Source of the DNA: Epiperipatus broadwayi
Taxonomy: Eukaryota; Onychophora; Udeonychophora; Euonychophora; Peripatidae
DNA: 64,000 nt
Assembly: GCA_028023455.1 (NCBI GenBank)
Contig: JAQFVV010000020.1
Span: forward strand, 7,735,092-7,799,091
Direction: 5' to 3'
Made by a program: the position numbers and the translations under genes. The notes beneath the pieces were generated by a model, which had not been told where the DNA came from, searched no databases, and saw only the letters and a list, made by a program, of their open reading frames with translations. Below, in pieces: positions 22,601 through 35,464 of this stretch (position 1 is its first letter; each line of letters begins with the position of its first letter).

Positions 22601-23540
22601 CAGAGATTCTTGTCACACTCATGTTGACTTAAGGCCAATATGACCCCTCATGAACAGGATATAATCCATTTAATACATATACAAGGGATGGGCAGACCTC
22701 TCTACTATGTAATAACTGAAACACACAGGCTTATTATATACCTGTGTCTATTTTAGATAGTAAATTTTCCAGTGTGACAACAGATTTTAATGTTCATTAA
22801 AAATATGAATGTAATGGGGTTTTGTTTAGAAAGAGGAAGCATAATTTTGAATCAATCTAAATATGAACTGAATTGAACCAAAAAGATATATGCAAGACAA
22901 ATAATAATACTACAGAACAGTAGATTTGATGCCTGAACAGATAAATTGCTAATAGATTCAGTTATTGATAAAATTTATGAAAGCAGAATTAATAATATGA
23001 ACAAATTAGAAATCAATTTATGTGACCAATCAAATTACAAGTTGATAAACTTACAAGAATATAATAACATTTTATGTTAAACTGCTTATAAATTAATTTA
23101 TGAAGTAAGATATATTCTAAAATTATTTGTTGATATAATTTACTTATTTACTGCATGGATTATTTTTAGATAGTGACTTTTTGCAAACATTATATAGGCT
23201 TTAGTAAGACTCAACCAGAGATAGATTCACCATTTGCTTTATTAAATCCTTCAGTTCATTTATTGGATAATCATCAACTCCGTATTTTAAGATAAGTCGG
23301 AAACTGTTTAATTCCATCTACAGTAATCACAAGTAGATGGTGTTCACTAGCATTTAGAAAGATTAAATCCAAGTAGGAAAAAAATCTTTACTAAAGTCTC
23401 ACAAAAATATCAATTATTACATTATAATTTTTGGATTGCTTTGTTGAACAACCAGAATCTTGATTTTAAATGTCTCTTAGATGGTATGAGAGACTTGAGT
23501 GCACTTGGAATATTTCTAATGTTAATAATATGTTTGATAG

Positions 23541-23804
23541 TCAAAAGACTCTATACATATTGCCACTCAGTGCAAGCCAGAGTAATCAATGGATGCCAGA
23601 AGACTTGTGCATAAAATCCCCATCTAGTGACTACTCATCCAATATCCCCAGACTAGTTTCTGGCTTGTGGACTTCATCAGTGAGGAGCCTTGGATCTGAG
23701 AGCACTGCACCTAGCTTGCACTGAGTGGCAATATGTATTGAGAGTTTTGCCTGTTTTAATAACAGTTATAGGCAAGCATAAGAAATGGTGATCATGTGAT
23801 GTTT
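23541..23804. mobile_element. Foldback family A copy 8 (shortened right arm)
   Basis: The left arm is complete from the CTCTATACAT block to GAGAGCACTGCACCTAG, then joins at once to CTTGCACTGAGTGGC and the full outer end (ATGGTGATCATGTGATGTTT). Much of the inner right arm is deleted. The 84-codon ORF across it is the repeat arm, not a gene. Confidence 0.8.
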
Positions 23805-24470
23805 GATAACCTTGTTTATGATAATAAGTAACCATAACTTTTACTGTTAGAATTAAATAACATGACTTTAAAAGAAATCTAAAAGATTTCTAATTAATTA
23901 ACTAATAAGTTCTTACTAATATTTTGATTTTCTATTAAATTTTGGCATTTTTGTTTTGATCAAAAATGATATGACTGGGCATATATGAAGTGTAGTTGAC
24001 ACAGTTTCTTAACTATTATTACATATAGTAGGAACACATATTTTAAATATGGATTTTGATAAAATTGTCAGTTATATATCTGTCTGTGAAAAATATAACA
24101 AATGCATTATGTCATAGCTAGATATATAACCATCAAATTAGTTAATACACATACCTGCTTGAAAAGTTGTATTAGTTAATAATTATGACATTCCTAGTAT
24201 GATTTAATAGAATGGAAAAATGATGGAGCATAGAATTTGATATACATAAACCACAGTTTAATTCTGTCCACTCCATGTGCTTGAACTTCATATGAATTCA
24301 CAAGCAGTAAACATTTTATTATTTTTATTGTAATAATTAAAACTTATAATTCCATATATGAGGTTTGTTTTTGTTCCAGATATTTAACATTCATCTAATT
24401 CTCTACACTCATCAATACATTTTTTCACCATGAGGGAAATGCGGAAGATTATTTCAAATTTTTAATTCAT

Positions 24471-24704
24471 TAAACAAGGCAAAAACTCTCCATACAGTAG
24501 TGCCACCCTGTGCCAACCAGAGTAATCAATGGATGCCAGAAGGCTTGTGCATAAAATCCCTATCTAGTGCCTACTCACCCAATATCCCCAGACTAGTTTC
24601 TGGCTTGTGGCCTTCATCAGTGAGGAGCCTTGGATCTGAGAGCACTGCATAACAATTGTGTGCTAGTATAAGAGATAGTGATCATGTGATGTTTAGTGGT
24701 TTTT
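24471..24704. mobile_element. Foldback family A copy 9
   Basis: Left arm from AAACAAGGCAAAAACTCTCC to CTGAGAGCACTGCA, followed directly by the outer right end (AGAGATAGTGATCATGTGATG, TTTAGTGG). The inner right arm is missing. Confidence 0.8.
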
Positions 24705-27700
24705 AAATTCATATTAACTTAAAATTTCTGATTCTGTTTGAGATTTTTTTACAGATTATAAATTTAAAAGTAAAAATACATCAATTTATTATTTTAAACA
24801 TAATATTCTGCATAATCATATACATTTATTGATTGATTTATCAGAATGAGTAAATCATTTGAATTCTTGCAAAAAAAAAAAATTAAAAGTGAGATTTTCT
24901 TATAACTTTGTAAATGTTATAATATAATCTGTTTATTCAACATCTTATGATGTTCTCTAGCAAACATTTCTTTCTTAAAACTTCAATATCTGGCATAATT
25001 GTAGCTGCTATCGTATTCTATATTGCCATACGCTCTCAATGAAAATAATTAATATTGCATTTCTTTAGAGTGTCTGTGAAATAACTTATAAAATATAAAT
25101 GAAGTGTCCAGAAAAAACATGCCCAAAAACACCAAAAAAAAAAAATACATTTTTTACAAATTCTGTTATCATTCATTCATTTCAGATGATCAATCCAGTG
25201 ATTCATCCACTCATAATAAAAAATATCATATCCAACTAGATATTGATTAGATTTATGATTTTGCTATTATATTTTCATATTATGGAGTATGAATGATACA
25301 TCTCATTTCCATCCATTAAATTCTACATACAATTAATTTAATTGGAGTAATTATATATATACTCTTTACACTTGATGACCATAACAGCGGTACATTAAAT
25401 TTTGTGCTCTGCAGCAACATACAATCTGCCTTTTTACTTAAAAAGCTACCAAGATTGACTATATCACATATACATTACAGTGGTGCAATTTGGTGTATTA
25501 GTGAAGATAAATGCAATAGATAAAGATTTCTAGCTTGATACCAACTTAGGAATGTAAAAAAAACTATTTAGTAAGGTCAATAAATCTTTTGCAATCAGAT
25601 TGTATCTTTGGTGCTTAAACATCACTTGATATTAAGAGCAAGTGAGAATATGAATGTTATATCGACATTAAATTAATAATACTTCGTTTATAATTAAGTT
25701 TTATATTTGTATATGTATATAACTAAATACACTAGTATATACACTGACAATTAAAGGGTTTATTGTCATTACAGTAATAATTGATACTCTCATGGTACTG
25801 TTTTTCTTTCAGTTAATAAAAAATTTTGCTTGTATTTTACATTTTACTGCTGTTTTTACTATTACTCATGTGACATATTTTTAGTTCTTTATTATACTGA
25901 ATTTTCTTACCAAAGATTACTTCTTTTTTTTATTAAGAACAATCCATCTAGTAAAGATCAAAGATATAGAAATAAAAGAAAGTAATGACTCTCTACTTAA
26001 TCATTAACTTTTTTATATAAGTTGGGGGGAAAAAATTATATATAAAAAAAAGACAGAACCCCCCCCCCCCTCGATATTTTCGAAAATGGAAGTGATATTT
26101 AATCGGAAAGCAAGGAAAACTTTTTTTTTTAAAAAATTGATTTTCATGTTTCAAGATCTATCTATCTATTATCCTATTTGCAATATTGTGAAAATAATTT
26201 TAAAACCAAACAACCAACAAACATATTTATTATATATGCATGTGCAAATCATCAAAATGCTGATTTTTAAGGATTCATCATGGATATCTACTATAATGAT
26301 AGCATTGTATAAGATATATTACGGGGCGAAATGTAAGAACAATAAAGTAAATTGTTTACTTAAATTAGGAATATACATGAAGTGTGGAGGAACAAAATCA
26401 CAAAATAAAGTAAGGAAAAAGTTGAGTAAGTGCACATAAAAGTTTTGATACATTAACAAAATAGTAATAATATATTTTAACAAAAGCCATATATCAATTT
26501 GAGAATGGAAAAAAATAATTGATTGTAATGATTTAAATAAATATAGTCAAGATTGGAGGGGGAGGGGATAAGTTGTGACGAAAATTTGTTATTATAAATT
26601 TTGAATAGTGATTAAAGTTAAAAAACAATATATACTGTGAAAGTTATTCATATATGCAAGATTATAAAAAATTGTACAGACCACTAGACTAACACATAGT
26701 TCGCGAGTTACTTAAATAGGCTTTACATCTAGTTGAAATCAAATATTATCTTTGCTGATAAAGTTTTGTGAAGGTAATCATAAAATATAATAGATTAAAA
26801 ATGATAAAATAAGATATTTATCATGTATAAGGTAAAACATGGAAGTCACATAAGTTAAATTGGAGAGCAATTCGTTACCATACAATTAAAAAATTCTATT
26901 GCATTTTTCCATAATAAATACTTAAAGTGCAGTTTGGTAGCAAAATGCTAAAATCAATAAATATTTTTTAAATTTTATTCTACTTTTTCTTTTATTATAA
27001 TATATATTAAATTTATGTAAAGATTATATATTTGGAATTTAAGATCTCCATCTTATAAGGCATAATGATGTAAATTTAAGAAAGCTTAATGAAAAGCTTA
27101 ATTGAAGTTTAAAATTAAAAAAAAAAATTAAAAAATTGTATGTTCAATTTTTTTTAATGTGGAATAATGAGAGTGTAAAAGAGAATGATAAACAAATAAA
27201 TATAGTTTCTGAATAACAAGTATTGCTTCAATTTCAAGGTAACAAAGGCTGCTATGTAGAAAGACTCTGTATAGAAACAAAACAAATTATAGTCGTTTTT
27301 AATTGAGTGATTATTGATCAAGAGAAAAAACATGTTCTAAGGTATTTAGTGTATAGTTTCTCAGGGAAATGACAGACATGACGGCAACAAAGCAGGAAAG
27401 GTGATATTAAGTTTACTGATGGATAAAGACACTGAAAACTTTAAATTACTATTACTATTTTTAATTGCTGCTGTGATAAAGTTATTCATCACAAATATTA
27501 AAATTATTCTTCATGTATAAAATCTGATAAACAGAGTAGCTAAAATTCATAAAACATTAATCACAAAAAATTATTTGCCAAGCACTTTTGGTACCATGTA
27601 CTATGTCAAATATGTTAAATGTAAATGTTAATTGAATTATCCACCTTTCATCTGGAAATGTGGTCAATGGTGGAATATTTGGCATAAAGCCTAGATATGT

Positions 27701-28300
27701 CATATAGTTTTACATATATATTTGTTCCATGTGTACCTGTGCTGTTAGCCCATTTACAAGCTAAAAAACTGTGAATACAACAGAATTATTGATGTAAGAT
27801 TGCTACTGTGATGAAAGCTAACATTTATAAGAAGAGCAAACAAAAATTATAAATATTATTTTGCAAAAAAATATTTCTCTTCAGACTGTCAAAAAGGTAT
27901 TTTCTCAAAAAAAACAAACAAACATCAACAGTAATACTAAACAATAATCATAAACAGTAATACATTTATAATAGTAGGAGACCAATTTAATTTATATGTA
28001 TTAAAACATTCACTAATTACACAGTAGTCATAATAGCCAATATATTTTACACTACAAATTATTTATAATAGCTCACATTTTGCTGATAAAGTTCAATTCC
28101 AATAGAATACATATTCTTTTACTGAACTGCAAGTGTTCAATACTTTTCATATGCATACAACATAACACAAACTCTTTTTATGTATATAATAGATATATAA
28201 ATTAAGATTATATAACATTAAATAAAGTCACTATTCTATTTAAAGTTATATATATTAAGATTGTGAATTAATTTGTTAAATTAAGATTATAGTATAAACA
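24705..28300. other. Long A+T-rich stretch with no element recognised
   Basis: Contains a poly-C run (26060-26071) and a 117-codon plus-strand ORF (26086-26439). The ORF is Lys/Ile-rich and lacks a recognisable domain; I regard it as chance. No exon was found on either strand. It may be ancient decayed repeat. Confidence 0.4.
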
Positions 28301-28302
28301 AA

Positions 28303-28368
28303 ATTATTAATAATAATAATAATAATAACAACAACAACAACAACAATAATAATAATAATAATAATATA
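28303..28368. repeat. Compound (AAT)n(AAC)n(AAT)n microsatellite
   Basis: About eight AAT units, then AAC units, then AAT units again. A simple trinucleotide array. Confidence 0.95.
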
Positions 28369-28763
28369 CTTATTAATAATAAACTGAGGGAGTATATATA
28401 TATACATATTAAGTATGTGCGTTCATTTATTCATATCTCTCAAAACATAACATAAAAAACTTTTGAACTGTATTTTAATTTTTTTAAATGAAATGAATAG
28501 ATAAATGACAGATTTTTATTTCAATTAAATATTCTCTGGACAATATCCTTTTTCTTCAATAACATTTTTTTTTCTTCTTATAGAAATGCTACACTCCATA
28601 ATTGTGTTGAAGTTTTTAAGTTTGTATCGACTTCGGAATCTACACAATTACTCCTACTTGCCAGTATCCTTTGTAAATACATTGTTAAACTTTTCAAACT
28701 TTAAGACTTCTAATAGAATTCAAAAACATTTGGCAATTCTTCTTTTCTGTAACTACAAATTAT

Positions 28764-28869
28764 CATATGGATGAGTAGACACTTCATAGGTATTTTATGC
28801 ACAAACCTTCTTGTGTCCATTGATTATTCTGGCTTGCACTGGTGGCACTACTGTATGGAGAGTTTGGCC
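28764..28869. mobile_element. Foldback family A copy 10 (fragment)
   Basis: Only the inverted arm from ATGGATGAGTAGACACTTC through TTTTATGCACAAACCTTC and GGCTTGCACTGGTGGCAC to GGAGAGTTTGGCC. Both outer ends are missing. Confidence 0.7.
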
Positions 28870-30875
28870 ACTACAAATTATTAGTTTTAATTTCATCATG
28901 TGAGAAAAATACTACATGAATTTCTTTAAATTTCATAAAACTTCTAGCTTTAGACTTAGAAAACATTTTATTACATGAAATATTGAACCACATTGAAATT
29001 AGTAAACAATATAAAAAAGCAATTCATAAAAAATATGCTTTCAAGAAATCTGAAAAAATGTTATTAGTAATTTTGATCATGTATGTTGCTTTAAGATGGG
29101 AAAATGGCTGTTGCCGTATTGTAAAATTTATTATATTTATAAATTTTAATGTTTCTATTTTTCTTTATTGACATGCTCATTTACATTTTTTAAATAATAA
29201 TAAAGGCAGTGTATATTGGTATAGCATATATCACATCTTCATTGCAGCTGACTTAAATAGATCAATATGACATCACTAATGTGGATAAAAGAACAGGCAA
29301 TTAGTGGGCTTTTCATTAATAATTTTAAATGAATTTTTTTAAAAAGTTTAATACCTTTGTTAGATTTTTATTGAATATGAAATATTTAACAAAGTACACA
29401 TTTTCATCAAGAACTTATTTCACTTATTTATTTTATGTAACTAACGAATAATTTGAGTTTGTACAATATGCGCATGGAAAGATCCTTTTTTTTTTGTTTT
29501 TGTCAGATATAATCTTAAGGATAATTAATTAAAATAATAAATCCATTCAAATATACACACATATATGCTTGCTATTTAACATATAATAGTGATTTACATT
29601 TTTATATTTACATTTTTATATATGTTATGGAAACGCAAATAGCGGCACCTTCTAAAGAGCTATAATTACTTATGGTTATATTTATATATGCATGTAATCT
29701 GATTTTGTACTTTTAATTTCTTTATCATTTTCCTTGTTCATTAATATTACAGTGATATTTTAAAATAACTTTTCTCTCCTTCTTAACTAAGCTATATGGC
29801 ATATCTTCATATTTATGTGGGTAAATGTGCTCACTTGATGTATAAAAAATAGTTTTAAAGTGCTTCAAATTGTCTAGATCACTAGTAACATAGTAAAAGG
29901 GGTTATATTTAGGGAATACTAAAGAATAAGCAAATCAGTCCCTCTGTGAGAGCTGGTAACAGAAGGATGAGAAATATTCTTATCTTCAAAACATGTAAAT
30001 CTGATTTGCACTTGATAATATTTTTTGTATAGACAGTTCTGAAAAATAAATAAAAATTATTATTGTTAGAGAAATATAACTACTTTATTGGTATTATTTT
30101 ATGGAGATGGTATTTTGAATAATCAAACTATATAAAAATCAATGATGAAGAATAAATTAGGTAATAATCCAGACATTACCAATATTGTGACAAATGAATT
30201 AAGATTTTTAATGGTGCTGAGAATTAGGTAATGGATATAAATCTCAAAAAAATAGATTCAAAAAAAGTATCAATGTATGGTATTTATTACATAATGGCTA
30301 CTTAATCAAAGAAAAAAGTTATCACAAGTCTCCATACATTACAATACATATAGAATTTCAAAGCCAAAAGCTAAACTGGTCAAATATCTATTCAAAATTA
30401 AATTACTCCCTCGTAATCCAAAATTTATTATCATTACTTCTGATGAACTGGTTAGTAGTTTATCTTTGAATAGATGTATTTTGATTTTAATTATATATAT
30501 AACAATCAGTAAGAGTGAGGTAGTTTTAACTAGTCAAGTCTCACATTGAATGGCCCACAGCCACATTTTAAGACCATTAAACTCATTCTTAATAACTAAA
30601 AGAAAAACTTCCATGAATATGGAATTTATATTAGGTTTAAACCAGGACACCATCGTAAACATTGGGAAAATCCATGAGAGAAATTTAAATACCCTTTAGT
30701 TTTACTAAAGCAAGCTTGGTTGAGTAAAAGAAATCTTGTCTCACTGGCTATAATAATTTTGAACCTTTTAAAACAAATAACATATTTTATAAATAATATA
30801 TCCACATTATAATAAATAATTCGCTATTTTTAAATGGTGAGAAATTAAGAGAACAGAAATCAATTACACTTTTGT
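28870..30875. other. No gene seen
   Basis: A+T-rich; a 62-codon ORF at 28983-29171 has no recognisable motif. No element ends identified. Confidence 0.35.
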
Positions 30876-30884
30876 TTATTAGAA

Positions 30885-30945
30885 TGTGTAATGACAATGC
30901 ATTTACCTGTAATGCAATGAGACTGAGTTTGAATCCATGAAAAAT
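30885..30945 (+). repeat. Possible tRNA-like SINE relic
   Basis: GCATT, a 7-base loop and AATGC form a clean 5-bp anticodon-like stem. It is followed 11 bases later by GAGTTTGAATCC, a B-box-like motif. The acceptor and D arm are not convincing. Confidence 0.3.
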
Positions 30946-31026
30946 AAGTATTTTTTTTCAGATTCCAATTATATTAGGATTTTTATTTCATGTAACTATT
31001 CAACAGCAATTTAACTGAATATAATC

Positions 31027-31616
31027 CTAAACATCACACGATCACTATCTCTTATGCTAGTACATAACTGTTATTAAACAGGCAAAACTCTCCAAAAGTA
31101 GTGCCACCCTGTGCCAACCAGAGTAATCAATGGCTGCCAGAAAGCTTTGCATAAAATTCACATCTAGTGCCTATGCATCAAATATCCCCAGACTAGTTTC
31201 TGGCTTGTGGCCTTCGTCAGTGAGGAGCCTTGGATCATGGGGTAGTGGTGGCTATGGTTGTTAAAGAGCCAAAGACACCAAAATGTATGGGTACTGAACT
31301 AAGTTCAGATCCATATGATTATATAAGCTATTGAGCTTAGATTGAAAATATTGTGTTTTCAATTTCATTCTCATAGTTTTATAGTTAAGTAGAGATAAAA
31401 GGTGGCTGCTGGAGGGTTGCATTAGATCCTAAGATCTAGGTGCAGTGCTCTCAGATCTAAGGCTCCTCACTGACAAAGGCAACAAGCCAGAAACTAGTCT
31501 GGGGATATTGGATGAGTAGCACGAGATGGGAATTTTATGCACAAGCCTTCTGGCATCCATTGATCACTCTGCTTAGCACAGGGTGGCCCTACTGTATGGA
31601 GAGTTTTGCCTGTTTA
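31027..31616. mobile_element. Foldback family A copy 11 (composite)
   Basis: Left arm from AAACATCACACGATCAC to GAGGAGCCTTGGATCATG. Next comes the linker (GTAGTGGTGGCTATGG, ACTGAACTAAGTTCAGATCC) and interior GAGATAAAAGGTGGCTGCTG, then a full inverted arm to GAGAGTTTTGCCTGTTTAC. Same long form as the 14895 copy. Confidence 0.82.
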
Positions 31617-32689
31617 CTAACTGAACATATTGATGCCTTGCATAGATTTGCACAATTCTAGCATAATAAAATAAAAAAGAAGTTCAGAACTGAAGGTTCA
31701 CCAATCACTTGATGATTGAGAATTTCACATCTTCTAGAATAATTGTCATTCTATTATTTTTTATATAATGTTGGATGATTAGTTATTCTTAGATAGGCAA
31801 AAAATAATTTAAGGTTAGAAATTTGCTTAAACTGCAATACTCATCAATTAGCAAGCACGATTCTTATTTTTGCTTCTATTCTTCTTCTTTGGTAAGTTGT
31901 TGAATAGTTTTTGGCCTACAGCAGGATATTTAAAGTCACTTTATCACCTTTTTTTTGCCTGTTAGTTTATAAAATGAAATGATTCTTTAATTTTACTTTT
32001 TAAAGTTCTCTTCATGTATTTCCAACAGTTATAAAACCTAAAAGCATTTAATCTTGTTTCATATTAAAAGCACATACAGTTGAAAGTCCATTTTCAATAA
32101 GATGTGAAGATTGAAACATGCATGTTTTTATTTCAATTAGATATGATTGTGATTATTTATATTTTCATAATTGCTACTAAAAATAATAATCAAGGTATAG
32201 AGCATCCTGGTGGTAGATTGAGACAGCAATTCCATTTATTTGACTAAAATGAAATGACTTTTAATTTACTTTATGTAGCTGAGGCTCAATCCCAGAATCT
32301 TTGTTTATTTTTGAATCTACTGAAAAATATTTCATTGACGATTTCGTTATGCATGCATATTTAATCAAAATTCTTATTTGTTATAATTTGGACTATACTG
32401 ATATTCATTAAGAATTATTCCGATTAGCCGTAATGGGAAAAATAATGATATAAAAAGAAATGACAATATAGTATTAATATTTGTACAAATGTTTCTTTTT
32501 AAAACAAAATAAAACATAGGAGATGAGAAATTACATACATTAATTTTTTTTAAAAAAGCAGAGAGAAAGGTGAACATTTATATGCATCATTTTACAAATT
32601 ATAATTTGTTTTACAAAAAGTTTTAGTATTTTGTAAAAATGGCAGACAAGTTTATGCACTCTGGAAAAACTAGAATTTATTCGAGTTGT

Positions 32690-33180
32690 TGTTTTTAGAT
32701 CGCACGCTGATAGCTGTGGAATTTAATTAAGGCATTGATGTAATGACGATTGACAATTCCAAGAAATATTTGCTGATTGCAAATATTTCTAGATAAGAGA
32801 CCGTACCTTATTGGACAATATAATTAATTGCTGCAGTTATCAGAAAGCTATAGAAAGATGGTATAACAACTAAGCAGAGTAGTATAGAGAGTATTAGAGG
32901 CAGTTATTTGAGTACAACTCCAGTAGAGATATCTCACGTCAGTGCTTGCGGTTAATGACCAGCACCCAGTGGAAATGTAGTCCACGGGTATAGCTGAAAG
33001 AGCCCACAGAGATGGGGAGACCGCAGTGGAGATAATGAGAGCATCCGTTGCAGAACATCCATTGCAGAGCATTCGTTGCAGAGCATCCGTTGCAAGAGAA
33101 CAGCGTGGGAATTGATCATTAGCAAACTATGGAGATAGAGTTGTTGCAGACTATTCGACATTCTGATTACGTGAAATATT
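32690..33180. repeat. Unidentified G+C-richer block with 14-bp tandem repeats
   Basis: This stands out from its surroundings in base composition. It contains four head-to-tail 14-base units at 33040-33095, consensus AGCATCCGTTGCAG, with one or two changes each. ORFs crossing it on the minus strand follow the repeat and look spurious. The block ends about 200 bases below an oxidase exon. It may be part of an LTR or an old element; I saw no second copy here. Confidence 0.4.
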
Positions 33181-33384
33181 GTGAGTCTTTCATAGTATAT
33201 ATTTAATTGCTGACTGCACAGTCATACTTGCAGAATATAACAAAAGTATAAGTTGTTAATTAATTAATTCCACAAAAACATTAATATCAAAATAAACATG
33301 ACCAATAAAATAATACCATATTGATAAAAATTACTTGAAGAAAATATTTTTAGTCAAAGGCGTAGGAGGCGGGGGAATACTTAC

Positions 33385-33534
33385 AGTATACAAACAACTC
33401 TCATAAATGCTTGGTTTATCTTCAAGAAACGGAAAATGGTCCTTTATATATTGTTGATTCTGTTTATAAATATTAGAATCATCAACATCATCTCGAGTAT
33501 CAGCATCTGTTGGAACTCCACCATCACAACGAAA
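33385..33534 (-). CDS. PIPOX: Sarcosine/pipecolate oxidase exon (PIPOX-like), part 2 of 3 visible
   Basis: Seen: a minus-strand exon of exactly 50 codons, acceptor ...tttttaatag, donor gtaagt (strong consensus), phase 0 at both ends. It starts FRCDGGVPTDADTRDDVDD and ends KPSIYESCLYT. Known: the family has G-x-PTDPD-x-RD followed by an acidic helix, then the E-S-C-(L/M)-Y-T motif. The Cys in this motif is the covalent FAD attachment site in monomeric sarcosine oxidases. Inferred: the Cys at exon residue 47 is the flavinylation residue, so the visible gene keeps a catalytically meaningful residue. The intron to the previous exon is about 17.2 kb and that to the next about 13.6 kb. Both are full of mobile elements, including an inverted RTE insertion that starts only about 640 bases upstream of this exon in gene direction. 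Confidence 0.9.
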
Positions 33535-34173
33535 CTATTAAAAAAATTTGCATTTCAATGAAAGTAACACAAATATTTTATAATTTAAAAATAAAACTAT
33601 ATTTATTTTTAACTAAGATCCATCAAACTTTAAATCAAATATGTTCACTTGTGTTTAAAATACAGTGTATATATATATGTTAAATTCTCGGTCCAAGAAA
33701 GATCCAAAGAATTAGAAATAAGTAAATAATAACATTATATCACCTAATAAAAATTCATCCGTGTTTGTATCTCTATAACTTTTTTGGGCCATTTATTGCA
33801 TGTAACAAATTTAGAATTATATAAAATAATGAACCCTTTATATAAATAAATACTTAATCATAGTACAGAAATTAGTACCAAGAAAAACCTGAAAATAAAT
33901 GTTAATTAATATGAAGTAATAAAAAAATTCAACTGTTTTTATTATATGAAATTATATATTTTGTTGATAAAATGTATTAGATGTGAAATTGTCTTATCAT
34001 CTTTTCTCAAATTTCTTAATTATTTATTAATTAATTTCATTAAATAATTGTTTAAAAAAGTAGTAATATCAATGTCATTATTATTCCCGCTATATATCAT
34101 TTTTAAAACATTTGTAAAATTATCTCAATGACACTATTTAAATTAAAGTAGAATAAACAATCAGTCACCTTCT

Positions 34174-35210
34174 TACTGAATTCATTCAAATTTGAATTAT
34201 ATTCAAAATATGTTAATATTTGAAACTGATTTGCAAATTCTAATTTAAATTCATTGGAATGTTTCCGAGATTAGGAATATCAACTGTGAATATTGTTTTT
34301 CTTAATTATTTTTCTCTCTAGTTTTACATTAACATGTACCTTATATCTTACTAATTGATGATCGCTTCCTGTGTTGAATTTATTAAGAACATTACAATCT
34401 TGAAATACATATTTTCTATTAGTCAAAATTTAATCCAATTCTGCTATATTATCATTTGAATGTTTCCATGTCCATTTGTGTTTAACTTTTTTTTTTTTTC
34501 AAAAAAAGAATTCATAGTATAAAATTTTTCTTTTTCTGCAAACTCCATAAATCTATCTTCTCCCTCATTTCTATCATCATATCCAAATTTATCTGCAGCA
34601 CTTTAATCTTTTAATTGTTCACCAATTCTAGCATTAAAATCTCCCATGGCAATTTAAAAATATTTAGTTTGATCAAAAGTGTTTTGTACATCCATATAAA
34701 AATCCTCTACTTTTTCATCACAATGAACTTATTGAGGCATAAATCTGAATTACCAGCACTGGATATCTACTATTAAGATGAATATCTAATTTTGACAGTC
34801 TGATACACTATCAATCTCCATAATGTTGTTCTACTCTTTATTTATAATGATTCCTACTTCAGTTGTACTTCCAATGTTTGTTCCTTTGTAATACAATACA
34901 TAACCACTTTTTAAATCAATTGTCTCTTCACTTTTTATTCTAAGTTGAGAAAGTCCAATAATGTCCCATTTAATATGAGACAGTTCTTCTTCCAGTTGTT
35001 GCAATCTCCCTTCACTTGAAAGTGATCTGCAATTGTAAGTAATTAAATAAAAATTCATCATCAATTGGCAGCCTGAATCCGCAATCAGATTCTTAGCATC
35101 CTCCACCTTCAGGCATCAACCGCTGCCTTTGCTGGCAACTTTATAGCCTCCTGGGAATAATGGCAATGATTTATTTTTGTCCATCATGATTGTAAATATC
35201 TATTTAAAAA
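34174..35210 (-). mobile_element. RTE LINE 5' half, inverted: endonuclease domain
   Basis: Seen on the minus strand: 5' leader to about 35106, then MEDAKNLIADSG, YNCRSLSSEGRLQQLEEEL, IKWDIIGLSQLRIKSEE. Further in come MGDFNARIGEQ (about 34620), HKWTWKHSNDNIAELD (about 34450) and FNTGSDHQLVR (about 34365). Known: these are ordered motifs of the APE-type endonuclease of RTE LINEs, which nicks target DNA; GDFNA and SDH are catalytic-site motifs. Oddities: the usual catalytic Glu (GLSE) is Gln here, and there are several in-frame breaks, so it is dead. It ends at 34174 at the element position where the plus-strand half (35465 on) takes over. Confidence 0.85.
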
Positions 35211-35464
35211 ATCCTTTACACACACATTCATTGTTTTCAAGAAAACTCAACTGATATTTCAGTAATGAGCTATCAGGTGATTGAAAAAAACCACGGTGTT
35301 TCTAGATCGTAAACTGAGGGAAAAGCAAATAAACTCACCATGCTGGCTAATGCATGTTGGTGAGCAGCAGTTGCAATGACAAGAATATATGGAATGGACA
35401 TAAGGAATTGACCCTGCTTGGTTTCTTTAAGGCTACAAGAGGAATCAAAGGATCTCCTTTCAGT

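Noticed and set aside
26086-26439. 117-codon plus-strand ORF after a poly-C run
   Set aside because: Composition is Lys/Ile/Asn-rich as expected from A+T-rich DNA, with no domain, no splice context and no relative in the window.
28303-28368. CRISPR-like or other spaced array
   Set aside because: Simple trinucleotide microsatellite; no spacers, and the genome is eukaryotic.
32848-33161. Minus-strand ORFs through the 14-bp repeats
   Set aside because: Open only because the repeat unit lacks stops in those frames; no recognisable protein features.
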